Positions 1 through 8,273 are shown, counted from the first letter of the stretch. The stretch is 48,935 bases of DNA from CAYWFF01 sp964458085 (GCA_964458085.1 CAYWFF010000005.1:1-48935); one strand, 5' to 3'. Translations and numbers: made by a program. The notes: a model not told the origin generated them from the letters alone.

Positions 1-1808
1 ATATCCGCCGATCCGCGCCACAACCACTCATGCACAAACCAACCTGCAACAGTTGGAATTCCGGTGTAGGAAGAAACGACATTGTATTCGGTATAACTAT
101 CTCCCGCAGCTTCGAGAATAACACTTTTCTCAGCTGCGTTATTTTTAAGCCAAGTGACAATGTTGTAAAGATCAGGTTGAGATTTTTTTAGCCATAAAGC
201 GCCGTCCAAACCTTGATACTCTTCTAGCTCATTGTAGTAAGAGCCGATTGCTTTGGAAGGATAAGTCATAACACCAGAAAAAAGTAATATAAACAACGCA
301 AAAAGAATACCTTTTATAAACATGTTTTTTGTTAAGTTAAGTACACGCATTGCAACATATCCGCTGGAAAGATAAAAAAGGACAAACGCCTGATAGGTCA
401 ACTTAAACATGGTGTTTGCGCGGTAGTGGGAAGCAATATATATATCTTTCACATAAAAAACTTCTGGGATTATGATGAGTACCCAGCCTGTTGCAAACAT
501 TGCCAGAACGAAAAGATCGGTTTTGATAATTTCTTTTCGCGAACTTGTGATTCGACTTATAAATAGCAAAGTAAGAACTGCTGGGAAACCCCAGAGAATT
601 GCCAGTTGCCAAAGAGGTGTATGAGAGTAGGTTAGCTTAATGCCTTGGGCAATGGATTCGAAATGAAGGATAAAAGCTAAAGCAGCCACAACGCTTACCG
701 TTAGTGCGCTTCCCACATCAAGCATGGTCTGCCACAGTGCCTGGCTTAGCTTGAAACTCCAGAGATTGGTAAAAAGAAATGCAAAACCTGTAAAAATAAG
801 ATAGTTTCCGAAATCCCAAGTACTGGTCATAAACATAATTCCTAAAATTAATCCAAGAAAAGGAGTAATGTAAAATCTTTTTTTAACAGGTGTTCTGATA
901 GCAAGCCACACAAATCCCAGGTACATGAGGACAATGGGTAAGTTAATTAAATGCGCGTGTAAGTCAGAAACCACAAATGAATAAACAGGAAATTCGTGAA
1001 TGGTTTTATCATTAGTCTCTGGATTATAACCGATAAAACGTGTCGCATCAGGATACCAATAAGTATCAAATCCTTCTTTTAAACCAAAGAATGGTGTGTG
1101 AAAGTTTCCGGCAAAAGAAAGCAGAATTGCGGAAATGATTCCTCCTGCGATAATTTTTCTTATCTTAGGTTTTTGGAGTGAGTCAGTAATCAGAGTCGAT
1201 ATTACAGAAAAAGCAGTTGAGAGGCTTAAACCTAATAGTGTTGCAAGTGAAAGATTATAGGTAATGCTTGAGGGAAGACCAGAAAGTTTTGTTAAAAAGG
1301 CAATCCAATAATGGCCAAACCAATAATAATTTATTGACTGATTGGAAAACCACATGTCTTCAGGCGGAAGTGTTGTGCCGTAAAGAATAGCGTTTACAAA
1401 ACCAAAATCCATGAATTTTTCAAGCCCGTTAATATCCGGCGCAAATCCTCGGATATACGCCCATAAAAATAATCCCCCTGAAAACAGCGCTTCTTGCAAA
1501 AGAATAAATTTCCACCTTGCTTTAATGGTTGTTGTGATTAGGTTTTTCTTTTTAAGAAAAAGCAATCCGTTTACAAACGCGAAAATACCGCAAAAAATAA
1601 ACATGGTAAGTAGTGTTAAGGGTAGAATTTTGAGTATTACAAACAAAAATACTGCGTAAGACACCATTAATGTTCCTAATGTTTTGGCAAAACCATATCC
1701 GGCATCAGTAAAAGACCGAAAAAGTATAGTTGTAGTAGGAGTACTTACTAAACCAAATAGGAAAAGCAAGAACCACCATTGAAAAATGAAACTAAGGTCG
1801 CTTACCAT
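1..1808 (-). CDS. DUF2298 (Chlor_Arch_YYY-type) polytopic membrane protein, C-terminus cut by window edge
   Basis: I read an open frame on the minus strand from an ATG at 1808 to base 1 without a stop, about 602 codons. The next in-frame codon upstream that matters is a TAA, so this ATG is the first available. The product is very hydrophobic with many membrane segments. It carries the signature region of DUF2298 proteins: LPPEDMWFSNQSINYYWFGH near residue 140, and later a HEFPVYSFVVSDLHAHLINL stretch following a YWYPDATR segment. The family is found in Chloroflexi, archaea and CPR bacteria. It is usually considered GT-C-glycosyltransferase-like, but its reaction is not established. It is the last visible gene of the pilN-led run, 54 bases after the preceding gene, and appears related to that neighbour. 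A weak TATAAT lies just upstream. Confidence 0.85.
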   Translation of the reverse strand, partial: MVSDLSFIFQWWFLLFLFGLVSTPTTTILFRSFTDAGYGFAKTLGTLMVSYAVFLFVILKILPLTLLTMFIFCGIFAFVNGLLFLKKKNLITTTIKARWKFILLQEALFSGGLFLWAYIRGFAPDINGLEKFMDFGFVNAILYGTTLPPEDMWFSNQSINYYWFGHYWIAFLTKLSGLPSSITYNLSLATLLGLSLSTAFSVISTLITDSLQKPKIRKIIAGGIISAILLSFAGNFHTPFFGLKEGFDTYWYPDATRFIGYNPETNDKTIHEFPVYSFVVSDLHAHLINLPIVLMYLGFVWLAIRTPVKKRFYITPFLGLILGIMFMTSTWDFGNYLIFTGFAFLFTNLWSFKLSQALWQTMLDVGSALTVSVVAALAFILHFESIAQGIKLTYSHTPLWQLAILWGFPAVLTLLFISRITSSRKEIIKTDLFVLAMFATGWVLIIIPEVFYVKDIYIASHYRANTMFKLTYQAFVLFYLSSGYVAMRVLNLTKNMFIKGILFALFILLFSGVMTYPSKAIGSYYNELEEYQGLDGALWLKKSQPDLYNIVTWLKNNAAEKSVILEAAGDSYTEYNVVSSYTGIPTVAGWFVHEWLWRGSAD

Positions 1809-1862
1809 ATCACTATTATACGTATATATAAATTTTCTCCCAGAAGGAAATACTAGTTAATT

Positions 1863-3326
1863 TTAGGGGCAGTTGTCGGTTACTTTATAGACGGCGATGT
1901 TTTCTTCCGAATCTTTGAAAGCTATAGTAAACATGTTTTCAAAATATTCCGTATTGATATCAGGATAATTAGAATCTTTACTTGTGTCTTGGGTGGTGAA
2001 GTAGTCCAGTTTCTGTGTGCGAAGAATGTTACAGGCTTCAGGCTTGTTTTGGCTCGTATAAAAAGAATTTACAATGTCTGCGCGCTTATTCGTATCATAT
2101 CCTGCAGACCATCCAAAATATGGCCAACCCATAAAGATACTTCTACCGGCTAGACTTGCAGGAGTATAAAGATAGCTGGAATTCATAAATACTGCGTTTG
2201 CCGGCGTGTTATCTTTTATAAATGTTGCGGTTCTGTTTAGCGGAATATCTTTTACTGAAATATTGGAATCGTTAAAAATCGGAAAAAGATCAATTAAACC
2301 GGTAAGGGTAAGTGACAGTACTAAGGGAACAACTAAAAACTTTGCGATTACATTTTGTTGCCATATTTTAACTAGTACGCTTGCGGTTAAAAAATTTCCT
2401 CCGATTAAAAACAAATTAAAAAATTTGTGATTGGCTGCGACCTCTATGGATACTTGTATCAAGTTTCCGACTATAAATAAAGTTAAAAACGGTAATAAAA
2501 AACGTCTTTGATCTTTTGTGACCAGGAAATAACCAAGAGGAATTAAGAGTAAAGACAGCCCGAGGTTATAGGACCAATAGTGAATAAAGCTAAATAAGTT
2601 TAAATCTGTTATAAGATAACCCGGTGAAAAAAGCTCTGATGAAACGCCGGACTGTCCCATCCAAATAAGCTGAGGTATTCCTAAAAATACTGCAATGCTG
2701 CCTGCGAGGATTAACCTTTTTCTTATAGGTTTATAAAAAAGTACCTGTATTCCTAAACTTATAAGCATCACTCCAAAGACAGCCAAGTGTATGAACGGAA
2801 AAAGTCCAATAAGGATACCAATTGTAAGGGCGCTTTTATAAGAAAGTTTATTTCGACGAGTAAATAGGTATAAATTTAGAAGNNNNNNNNNNNNNNNNNN
2901 NNNNNNNNNNNNNNNNNNNNNNNNNNNNNNNNNNNNNNNNNNNNNNNNNNNNNNNNNNNNNNNNNNNNNNNNNNNNNNNNNNATTAAAAAAAGTAAAGCA
3001 GTAAAAGCAAAAGCACTCGGTAAGTTTAAGGCCCAATCAAGCGGAATTCCCAGCCTTTCAAGTGTTCCTACTAACATAAAAAAAACAAAGTGATATCTGA
3101 TAGGGGGGCCTGCAAAAATGGGGTATTCGGGAGGGAAGTTAAAGCCGAAAGAGAATGATCGTATTAATGGAATGGTGGCTGCAAAGTCGCTCCAGACTTT
3201 GGTTGCAGGTTTTATATACCCCGGCTCAACTGTAAAAGTTTTCCACATTAAAGCTGCGGAAAATGCTATAGCTATAATAAAAACTATATAGTCAATCGTT
3301 TTGAGTTTCGATAAATACTTAAACAT
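1863..3326 (-). CDS. Polytopic membrane protein related to DUF2298, interrupted by scaffold gap
   Basis: About 487 residues with many hydrophobic segments. The N-terminal portion contains FPPEYPIFAGPPIRYHF followed by VFFMLVGTLERLG. This parallels the PPE...INYYWFGHYWIAFLTKLSG signature of the next gene, so I regard the two as tandem relatives. The C-terminal 110 residues are a soluble, probably external domain. A run of exactly 100 N (2883-2982) interrupts the gene. Such runs normally denote a gap of unknown length, so continuity of frame across it is not proven and the true protein may be longer. Function is unknown. A GT-C-type sugar transferase acting at the outer face of the membrane is the most plausible guess, in keeping with the surface-protein genes upstream. 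Confidence 0.7.
   Translation of the reverse strand: MFKYLSKLKTIDYIVFIIAIAFSAALMWKTFTVEPGYIKPATKVWSDFAATIPLIRSFSFGFNFPPEYPIFAGPPIRYHFVFFMLVGTLERLGIPLDWALNLPSAFAFTALLFLXXXXXXXXXXXXXXXXXXXXXXXXXXXXXXXXXXLLNLYLFTRRNKLSYKSALTIGILIGLFPFIHLAVFGVMLISLGIQVLFYKPIRKRLILAGSIAVFLGIPQLIWMGQSGVSSELFSPGYLITDLNLFSFIHYWSYNLGLSLLLIPLGYFLVTKDQRRFLLPFLTLFIVGNLIQVSIEVAANHKFFNLFLIGGNFLTASVLVKIWQQNVIAKFLVVPLVLSLTLTGLIDLFPIFNDSNISVKDIPLNRTATFIKDNTPANAVFMNSSYLYTPASLAGRSIFMGWPYFGWSAGYDTNKRADIVNSFYTSQNKPEACNILRTQKLDYFTTQDTSKDSNYPDINTEYFENMFTIAFKDSEENIAVYKVTDNCP
2883..2982. other. Assembly gap of 100 N
   Basis: One hundred consecutive N bases inside the polytopic membrane-protein gene. The round number suggests a scaffolding placeholder rather than a measured distance. 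Confidence 0.98.
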
Positions 3327-3352
3327 GTAACCAGTATAGCAGTGGAGCCGAA

Positions 3353-4099
3353 TTAGAGGGCAAGAGCAAGCGCCAGTAGAAGCAATAGTGTGCCGCCGGC
3401 AAATCCAATAATTGTAGGTACTGGTATTCCTGCGTCAGGAAGCGTGTCGCCGGTTGCTGCAACTTCAGTTGTCGGTGTTGCCGTAAGCGGAGTTGTGGGG
3501 GTCGGTGAGGTTCCACCGAGAGGCTTATCTGTCGGAGTTGGACTCACGGTTGGTGTCGGAGAGTTCGTAGGTGTTGTACCCGGTATGTCTGTCGGTGTCG
3601 GTGACGAAGTGGGTGTTGCTGTAGCAGTCGGAGTAACAGTCGGAGTTGCTTCAGTTAAACTAAACGCCAGAACTTCACAAGCTTGTCCGCCTTGGGGCTG
3701 TGATGATTCTCCTGAACTTTGGCAGTCAAGCGTCCCTTCAACCCTCCAAGAAAAACTTGCCGGGACATCAACCGTACCGATTGTTGCGCTTTGCCCCGCT
3801 GCTAATGTGGGAACACTCAAGGTTGTTACCAGTTGTCCGTCTATATAAACCTTTGCTTGTTGGGGCGGCTCGTTATTAGAAGAATTGTTGGCAGCAGTTA
3901 CTTTTCCCTGACTATCTACCATAAAAGTGTAGAGTGTGCAGTTCCAAGCGGCAGGTTCACTTTCCGGGCTAGCAGGGGAAACGGTCTCACCGCGCAGCTG
4001 ATACAAGCGTATGGCAGTAAATACTGCAACACCCGCAAGTATTATGGTTGCAATGACTATTATGACGGTTACAAGTTTATTTGCGATAAAATCTTTCAT
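3353..4099 (-). CDS. Surface protein with N-terminal anchor, beta-domain, Thr/Pro stalk and LPDAG sorting-like tail
   Basis: The 248-residue product has four parts. There is an N-terminal membrane segment (about 8-31). A folded external domain (about 50-127) begins AWNCTLYTFMV and ends near a second Cys at 126. A Thr/Pro/Ser repeat stalk (about 150-211) is built from TPTxxPTPT units. The C-terminus is LPDAG (220-224) followed by a hydrophobic stretch to the end. LPDAG plus a hydrophobic tail resembles an LPXTG sorting signal, but the usual positively charged last residues are missing. A sortase is encoded at 35078-35764. The folded domain is clearly related to that of the 171-residue protein two genes upstream. 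The Thr/Ser-rich stalk would suit O-glycosylation, though this is inference. Start is 3 bases after the preceding stop. Confidence 0.8.
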   Translation of the reverse strand: MKDFIANKLVTVIIVIATIILAGVAVFTAIRLYQLRGETVSPASPESEPAAWNCTLYTFMVDSQGKVTAANNSSNNEPPQQAKVYIDGQLVTTLSVPTLAAGQSATIGTVDVPASFSWRVEGTLDCQSSGESSQPQGGQACEVLAFSLTEATPTVTPTATATPTSSPTPTDIPGTTPTNSPTPTVSPTPTDKPLGGTSPTPTTPLTATPTTEVAATGDTLPDAGIPVPTIIGFAGGTLLLLLALALAL

Positions 4100-4102
4100 A
4101 AG

Positions 4103-5125
4103 CTACATCCATCCTAATGTCGAGTGGAATACCTCTCCTTTTATAGTAAATGAATTAGTGCCTGCAGGAATTGTGTATTCAGTGAAAAATTCATTTGTTC
4201 CATCCCTTTTTTCAGTCACTTCAGGAAGGACTTCTCCATTTATGGTAAAACGAGCTTTATCAAAACTTCCGGTTGAAGCAGTCCCGGATACAGTAAATCT
4301 GACTATATCTCCTGCTTTGCGAGCGCTTAGGTTGGCTATTGTGAGCGGGTTCCATTCATCGTCAAACGCCTTCACCTGATTGCATTGAGCGCTGGGTGTT
4401 GTGGCAACTTGTTCGATGGCAGCGCAAACAGGAACAACACTGTTAGGGGAGGTAGTATCAGGGTATGCGGGATGAATTGCAACAACCGAAGAAACCGGAC
4501 TGCTTACTGTAAGATTGGTGTTTACTACTTCAGTTAAAAAGTCTTGAGATTCAGGTAAATCAGAAATAGGATTAGAAGAAACAACTTCATTACCGTTTGA
4601 ACCCTTTAAGGAAAGTCTGTAAAACTCTTTTATTTGCTGCTGGCTGGTTTTGTCAGAGTGGTTATCATAAGAAACTAGCGTTACTTTATAAGTTCCCTGA
4701 GGCATTGACACTGCAAAAGGACCGGTGTACGAGTCCACATCGGTTTTGTCTGTACGAAGTACTTTTTCGTTAAAAGTAATAATTGTCCTTCCGGCCTGAG
4801 GATCTAGAGGGCACACGAGAGGGGTGACTCTGTCGGATGCACGTTCTTCATAATCTTGTTGTTGCTGTACAAGCAAAACTCCGGCAGCGACACCTCCTAA
4901 AAGTAAAAGTACACCCAACACTGCAACTATTTTTTTTGCCCCCGATCCTTTGTTTCGATTATTGCCTTTTCCTGATGTGGTGGTAACAACATTGGTCATA
5001 GGTTGAGGAGGAGGAGTTTGCTGGCCGGCTTGAGGGAGGGGTGTAGAAGTATTAACAGCAGCTCCGGGCGCAGGTGGAGTCAAAATAGAATTGTTGGTAA
5101 CAAATGTGTTATCGTCTGTGGGCAT
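4103..5125 (-). CDS. Single-pass membrane protein with Pro/Gln-rich cytoplasmic head and large external domain
   Basis: The 340-residue protein opens with a low-complexity Pro/Thr/Gln region (1-50). A basic stretch (KGNNRNKGSGAKK) and one membrane helix (about 66-87) follow, and then about 250 residues outside. The helix ends in the juxtamembrane motif GVLLVQQQQDYEERAS, echoed in two neighbouring proteins. The external part looks beta-rich (TFTISGTASTG-like segments near the C-terminus) and has four Cys. An AAGGA ribosome-binding site lies 6 bases before the ATG. The 72-base gap upstream contains an AT-rich inverted repeat (TTGATTTACT with AGTAAAAATCAA). No enzyme motif is visible. By position it belongs to the surface-protein group of the pilN-led run. 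Confidence 0.8.
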   Translation of the reverse strand: MPTDDNTFVTNNSILTPPAPGAAVNTSTPLPQAGQQTPPPQPMTNVVTTTSGKGNNRNKGSGAKKIVAVLGVLLLLGGVAAGVLLVQQQQDYEERASDRVTPLVCPLDPQAGRTIITFNEKVLRTDKTDVDSYTGPFAVSMPQGTYKVTLVSYDNHSDKTSQQQIKEFYRLSLKGSNGNEVVSSNPISDLPESQDFLTEVVNTNLTVSSPVSSVVAIHPAYPDTTSPNSVVPVCAAIEQVATTPSAQCNQVKAFDDEWNPLTIANLSARKAGDIVRFTVSGTASTGSFDKARFTINGEVLPEVTEKRDGTNEFFTEYTIPAGTNSFTIKGEVFHSTLGWM

Positions 5126-5197
5126 ATTTATCCTTACTCCATAGTAATTGATTTTTACTTAGTAAATCAAGCACTGGAATGTATGTAATGCTTTACT

Positions 5198-5713
5198 TTA
5201 ATAATTTCCGTTACTGGAACAGCTGGGAATTCCAATTGCCTGCCAGGTAAAAGTTCGGTTGTCTGGAACTTCTACGCTGCCGATGGTTACGGCTGAACCC
5301 GGAGCCAGCTCAGGAACTTCAAAAATAGCCTTTTGCTCCTCATTTATGGATACCCGAACTTTTTGCGCTGACTGAACGGTTGTTGCTGCGTTCTGTACGG
5401 TAACAATACCGTCTTTACTGACACCGAATGTATATGTGCCACAGTCCCAGGCTCCGACACTGGCAAGTTGTTGTTGTTGCACAAAACGTACACTTACTGC
5501 AACAGAGGCTATCAGAAAAACTAAACCGAAAAGGGTGACTACGACTGTGTTGTTAGTTCTTTTCTTGTCGTTTTTCGCCACCACTTTTGCCATGAGCGGT
5601 TGATCTTTTTGAGGATCGGTGACTATTGCAGAGTGTGTTGTAACTACCGGATTTTGGGGTGATTGATCTCTTGTATTTGAAACTGGAGTTTGGTCTGAAA
5701 CGGATGGGTTCAT
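5198..5713 (-). CDS. Small membrane-anchored surface protein, paralogue of the stalk protein domain
   Basis: The 171-residue protein has a polar cytoplasmic head (1-50), a membrane helix (about 54-76) ending in VRFVQQQQ, and an external domain starting AWDCGTYTFGV. The external domain aligns along its length with that of the 248-residue stalk protein. Both share AW(D/N)C, VPELAPGSAVTIGSVEVP against VPTLAAGQSATIGTVDVP, and a final conserved Cys. This copy lacks the stalk and the LPDAG tail and stops shortly after the second Cys (SCSSNGNY), so it is a short version of the same module. Function is unknown. Gene duplication within the operon is the simplest reading. Confidence 0.8.
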   Translation of the reverse strand: MNPSVSDQTPVSNTRDQSPQNPVVTTHSAIVTDPQKDQPLMAKVVAKNDKKRTNNTVVVTLFGLVFLIASVAVSVRFVQQQQLASVGAWDCGTYTFGVSKDGIVTVQNAATTVQSAQKVRVSINEEQKAIFEVPELAPGSAVTIGSVEVPDNRTFTWQAIGIPSCSSNGNY

Positions 5714-5722
5714 ATGTATTTT

Positions 5723-6460
5723 CTAATAAACTGCCTCCGGAGCCGTTGTGAGAATGTCAGCATCAATATTTGTAAATGTCTGCACCGTTCCCAGAGACAT
5801 TGTAGGTACAAGCAGTTCATTGCCTGCAAAAGTTGCATGAGCAACTCCTACAGAATCCGAACTGTTTTGCACAAACACTTCAACTGTTTGTTTTGTGGTA
5901 ACGGCACTGCTGGCTGCCGGAATTGATAGATGCCATGAGCCTGATTCATCTGTAACAGTTGAATAAAAATCTGTTCCGTTTACCGTAACATACACTAATG
6001 AGTCCGCCGCAGGTAAAGCATTATCTTTGACAACAGATCCGGAGATCACGCTTGAAACGGGAATTTTAGAAAGTCTGGTCTTTGCGGCCCATAAAGAGTC
6101 GTTGTTGTAGAATTCTTGACCATTAGAAACAACCGTGAATGTATAATTTGTATCCTTATCTAAATTATTAAGCGTTACATAGTGTGTAAGTTTAGGGTGA
6201 ACGTTCTGTTCACCATAAACCATAGGAAAAAGTTTATTGGTTGAGTAAACCCTAACAAATCCGAGAGATGCCTTATCTGTGACCCAGGAAACCGTGAGGG
6301 ACTTGTCTGTGATATTTGATATACGTACATTCTTGGGAATTACTACCGGATCTGCACGGAGAACAAAATACTGCCTATTGTTTACCAGAACGACTCCGAG
6401 AGCCAAGCCGAGGATTAGTACGGCCAATCCAAGAATAGTTGGAATTCTTGTCTTATTCAT
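5723..6460 (-). CDS. Secreted fibronectin type III protein with N-terminal membrane anchor
   Basis: The 245-residue protein has an N-terminal helix (about 8-28) ending GVVLVNNRQYFVLRADP. A fibronectin type III-like domain (about 38-125) follows, with typical strands such as VRISNITDKSLTVSWVTD and LDKDTNYTFTVVSNG. After it comes a second beta domain (about 132-235) of the carboxypeptidase-regulatory-like type, with SGSVVKDNALPAADSLVYV. Such domains are adhesive or structural rather than catalytic. The segment after the helix resembles the VQQQQ motif of its neighbours. It is 9 bases from the next gene and 2 from the previous one. Confidence 0.82.
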   Translation of the reverse strand: MNKTRIPTILGLAVLILGLALGVVLVNNRQYFVLRADPVVIPKNVRISNITDKSLTVSWVTDKASLGFVRVYSTNKLFPMVYGEQNVHPKLTHYVTLNNLDKDTNYTFTVVSNGQEFYNNDSLWAAKTRLSKIPVSSVISGSVVKDNALPAADSLVYVTVNGTDFYSTVTDESGSWHLSIPAASSAVTTKQTVEVFVQNSSDSVGVAHATFAGNELLVPTMSLGTVQTFTNIDADILTTAPEAVY

Positions 6461-6462
6461 GT

Positions 6463-6786
6463 TTATGGAGCAGCTACTTGATCTGTTGTTAGTTCTGCGG
6501 TTTCGCTACTTGTAGTTGCGGCAGTGGGTGTGGGATTTGATAGCGGAACGGATATAACTGAAGGTGCTGATAGAGGTGCGGTACTGCCTTCTTCAAAATA
6601 TATCCGACCGGGAATACTTTCCAAAAGTTCTGAATTGAGTGTAGGATTTATGGGGGCTAGCAGTTTTTCATCAACTTGCACAGACTTTGGTGTAGACAAT
6701 ATCTCATATACCGTAAGAAATATCCAAGAAATTACGGTGATGGTTGTAAAAACTACGACGGTTACAAGTTTGGGTGCTTTTTTCAT
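6463..6786 (-). CDS. Small single-pass membrane protein of the PilN/PilO-like operon
   Basis: The 107-residue protein has one membrane helix (about 7-28) and then a polar external part rich in Pro, Ser and Thr. It overlaps the end of the pilO-like gene by four bases (ATGA), which implies translational coupling, and a GAGGTG ribosome-binding site precedes the start. In type IV pilus systems the position after pilO is held by pilP. This protein is too short and low in complexity for me to claim homology, so I leave it as a positional analogue only. Confidence 0.65.
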   Translation of the reverse strand: MKKAPKLVTVVVFTTITVISWIFLTVYEILSTPKSVQVDEKLLAPINPTLNSELLESIPGRIYFEEGSTAPLSAPSVISVPLSNPTPTAATTSSETAELTTDQVAAP

Positions 6787-7505
6787 TCAGCCACCTCGCT
6801 TTCCGCTGCTTGTCCTGAAACTGCTCTCTTTTGTAAATTTTCCTTCAAATAAGGCAATCTGCCGTCAACCGTAAAAATTAAACGGTTTCCTTCGGTTAGT
6901 TTTTGATTAACCGCAATCACAAACGAGTCAATTCTTGTTGGTCGTCTTAATAGCATAAAATCAGAATAAAAACTTGAAATAGTTTGGAAATCGGTAATGG
7001 GCGCTGAGGCGTTTATAGAAAAAGCAACTTCACCAGCAGATTCCGATATGGGGGTTTTAGCCATTCTTGTTGCTGGTTCAGCGGTATCGGATCCAAGAAG
7101 AACCGCTTTACCCACGGTAACTGTGTCAATAGTTATTCCATGCTTCTCAGTAAGCCCTTCAACTTGACGAACAAACTCTTCAGGTTGAGGTTTCTCCGGC
7201 AAAGCAGTTTTTAGATGTTGGATATTGTTCCATTGTTTATTGTATAAACTTTGAGCTTGTGAAATTTGGCTTATTTTATCCGTCATTCTCACAACGGTTT
7301 CTTCTTTTGCTTCAATTTCTTTAAGAAGTTGAGCTATGGTAACTAAAGTCGGCCTAAGCGCAAAAACAGAAAAAATAATGATAGTTGTGAGAGACAAAAG
7401 TATCTCAAGATAGGTTTTGATATCTGCTCTTTCCTTATAATGCAACGCAACATTCAAAAAATAAGATCGATAACGTACGTAGTTTTTTCTCCAACCGCTT
7501 TCCAT
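6783..7505 (-). CDS. pilO: PilO-like inner-membrane platform protein
   Basis: The 240-residue product has a short cytoplasmic head, one membrane helix (about 33-52), a heptad-like coiled coil (about 58-95, LLKEIEAKEETVVRMTDKIS) and a compact alpha/beta domain (about 105-225). This is the architecture of PilO, which pairs with PilN to connect the cytoplasmic assembly motor to the outer parts of a type IV pilus. It follows pilN by 2 bases, as in ordinary pil operons. Sequence identity to known PilO is low by eye, so the call rests on architecture plus context. A possible GGAGG ribosome-binding site lies about 13 bases before the ATG. Confidence 0.75.
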   Translation of the reverse strand: MESGWRKNYVRYRSYFLNVALHYKERADIKTYLEILLSLTTIIIFSVFALRPTLVTIAQLLKEIEAKEETVVRMTDKISQISQAQSLYNKQWNNIQHLKTALPEKPQPEEFVRQVEGLTEKHGITIDTVTVGKAVLLGSDTAEPATRMAKTPISESAGEVAFSINASAPITDFQTISSFYSDFMLLRRPTRIDSFVIAVNQKLTEGNRLIFTVDGRLPYLKENLQKRAVSGQAAESEVAE

Positions 7506-7507
7506 GT

Positions 7508-8071
7508 TTAGTTAGTTTCCTCCTTTGGTAACTCAATTGTAATATCAAAGCCCATAAGGGAAGGGTCTGTGGGGTTGGGTTTAATGCCGCTTAAGGAAAC
7601 CGTCCCTATGGACTTGTTTGCTTGTAAATTTACTATTAGTTGTTGGATACTCTGCTCACTGGGTGATAACCCTACTAAAATAACCCGAGGAGGTGAAACG
7701 GAAAGTGAGGTCAGGAGAGTGTCCGGAGGCAGACCTTTACTAGTTGTATCCACAATGTTTGCAACAAGTTTGTTCTCTTTGTCTAAGGCGTCTATGAGAG
7801 CAAGTTTTGCTTGAGTCGCTGCAAACTGTTCCTCAAACTCAGTTGATGCTGCAAGAATGGTTTTCCGTTGTTCAAGTTCATCTGTTAAATTTGAATTTTT
7901 TGCATCCAACCAGAATCGGGACAAAAAAGCAAACATAACTATCATTTCAGTTACTATTACAATAATGCGGAAGGTGGATAGAATCCATGATAATATGCGA
8001 CCAGTTGTGGTATAGGAAAACTGTTTTTGCGGTAAAAGATTAATAGACTCGTGTTTTTGTTGGGCAGCCAT
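7508..8071 (-). CDS. pilN: PilN-like type IV pilus assembly protein
   Basis: The 187-residue protein starts with a cytoplasmic tail carrying SINLLPQK, the short conserved motif by which PilN binds PilM. A membrane helix (about 32-54), a coiled coil and an external ferredoxin-like domain follow (PPDTLLTSLSVSPPRVILVGLS and so on), which fits the fimbrial assembly family. It opens the minus-strand run that continues to the window edge. No pilM, pilQ, pilB, pilC or pilin gene is visible nearby. The only PilM-like domain in the window is in the fusion protein at 32790-35039. The ATG is preceded by TTTGACAGGCT, with no strong ribosome-binding site. Confidence 0.85.
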   Translation of the reverse strand: MAAQQKHESINLLPQKQFSYTTTGRILSWILSTFRIIVIVTEMIVMFAFLSRFWLDAKNSNLTDELEQRKTILAASTEFEEQFAATQAKLALIDALDKENKLVANIVDTTSKGLPPDTLLTSLSVSPPRVILVGLSPSEQSIQQLIVNLQANKSIGTVSLSGIKPNPTDPSLMGFDITIELPKEETN

Positions 8072-8119
8072 AGCCTGTCAAATCTGTCTGAAAGTACACT
8101 CCTTAAGTACTCCTTTCTC

Positions 8120-8125
8120 ACTATA
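8120..8125 (-). promoter_or_regulatory. Candidate extended -10 promoter for the pilN-led operon
   Basis: Read on the minus strand, TGATATAGT contains TATAGT preceded by TG, the form of an extended -10. It would give a leader of about 45 bases. Two similar purine-rich stretches (AAGGAGTACT and AAGGAGTGTACT) follow it in the leader. No convincing -35 is present. Confidence 0.4.
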
Positions 8126-8273
8126 TCATAGGAAACTTTAGTCAGTACAGAAGAATTTTTAAGTGCAGTTTTAAAAAAGGGAAGATGTTTATCAATAAAA
8201 CAGTTTGAAGTTAAAAGGCAAAACAAAACACAAGGTAATTGAATTAGGGTTTAATGAAGAGGTAAAGGAGTGG

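Noticed and set aside
3390..3848. A 152-codon plus-strand frame rich in Val and Gly
   Set aside because: It is the antisense of the Thr/Pro stalk gene; the repetitive composition of that gene removes stops on the other strand. No start signal or recognisable domain.
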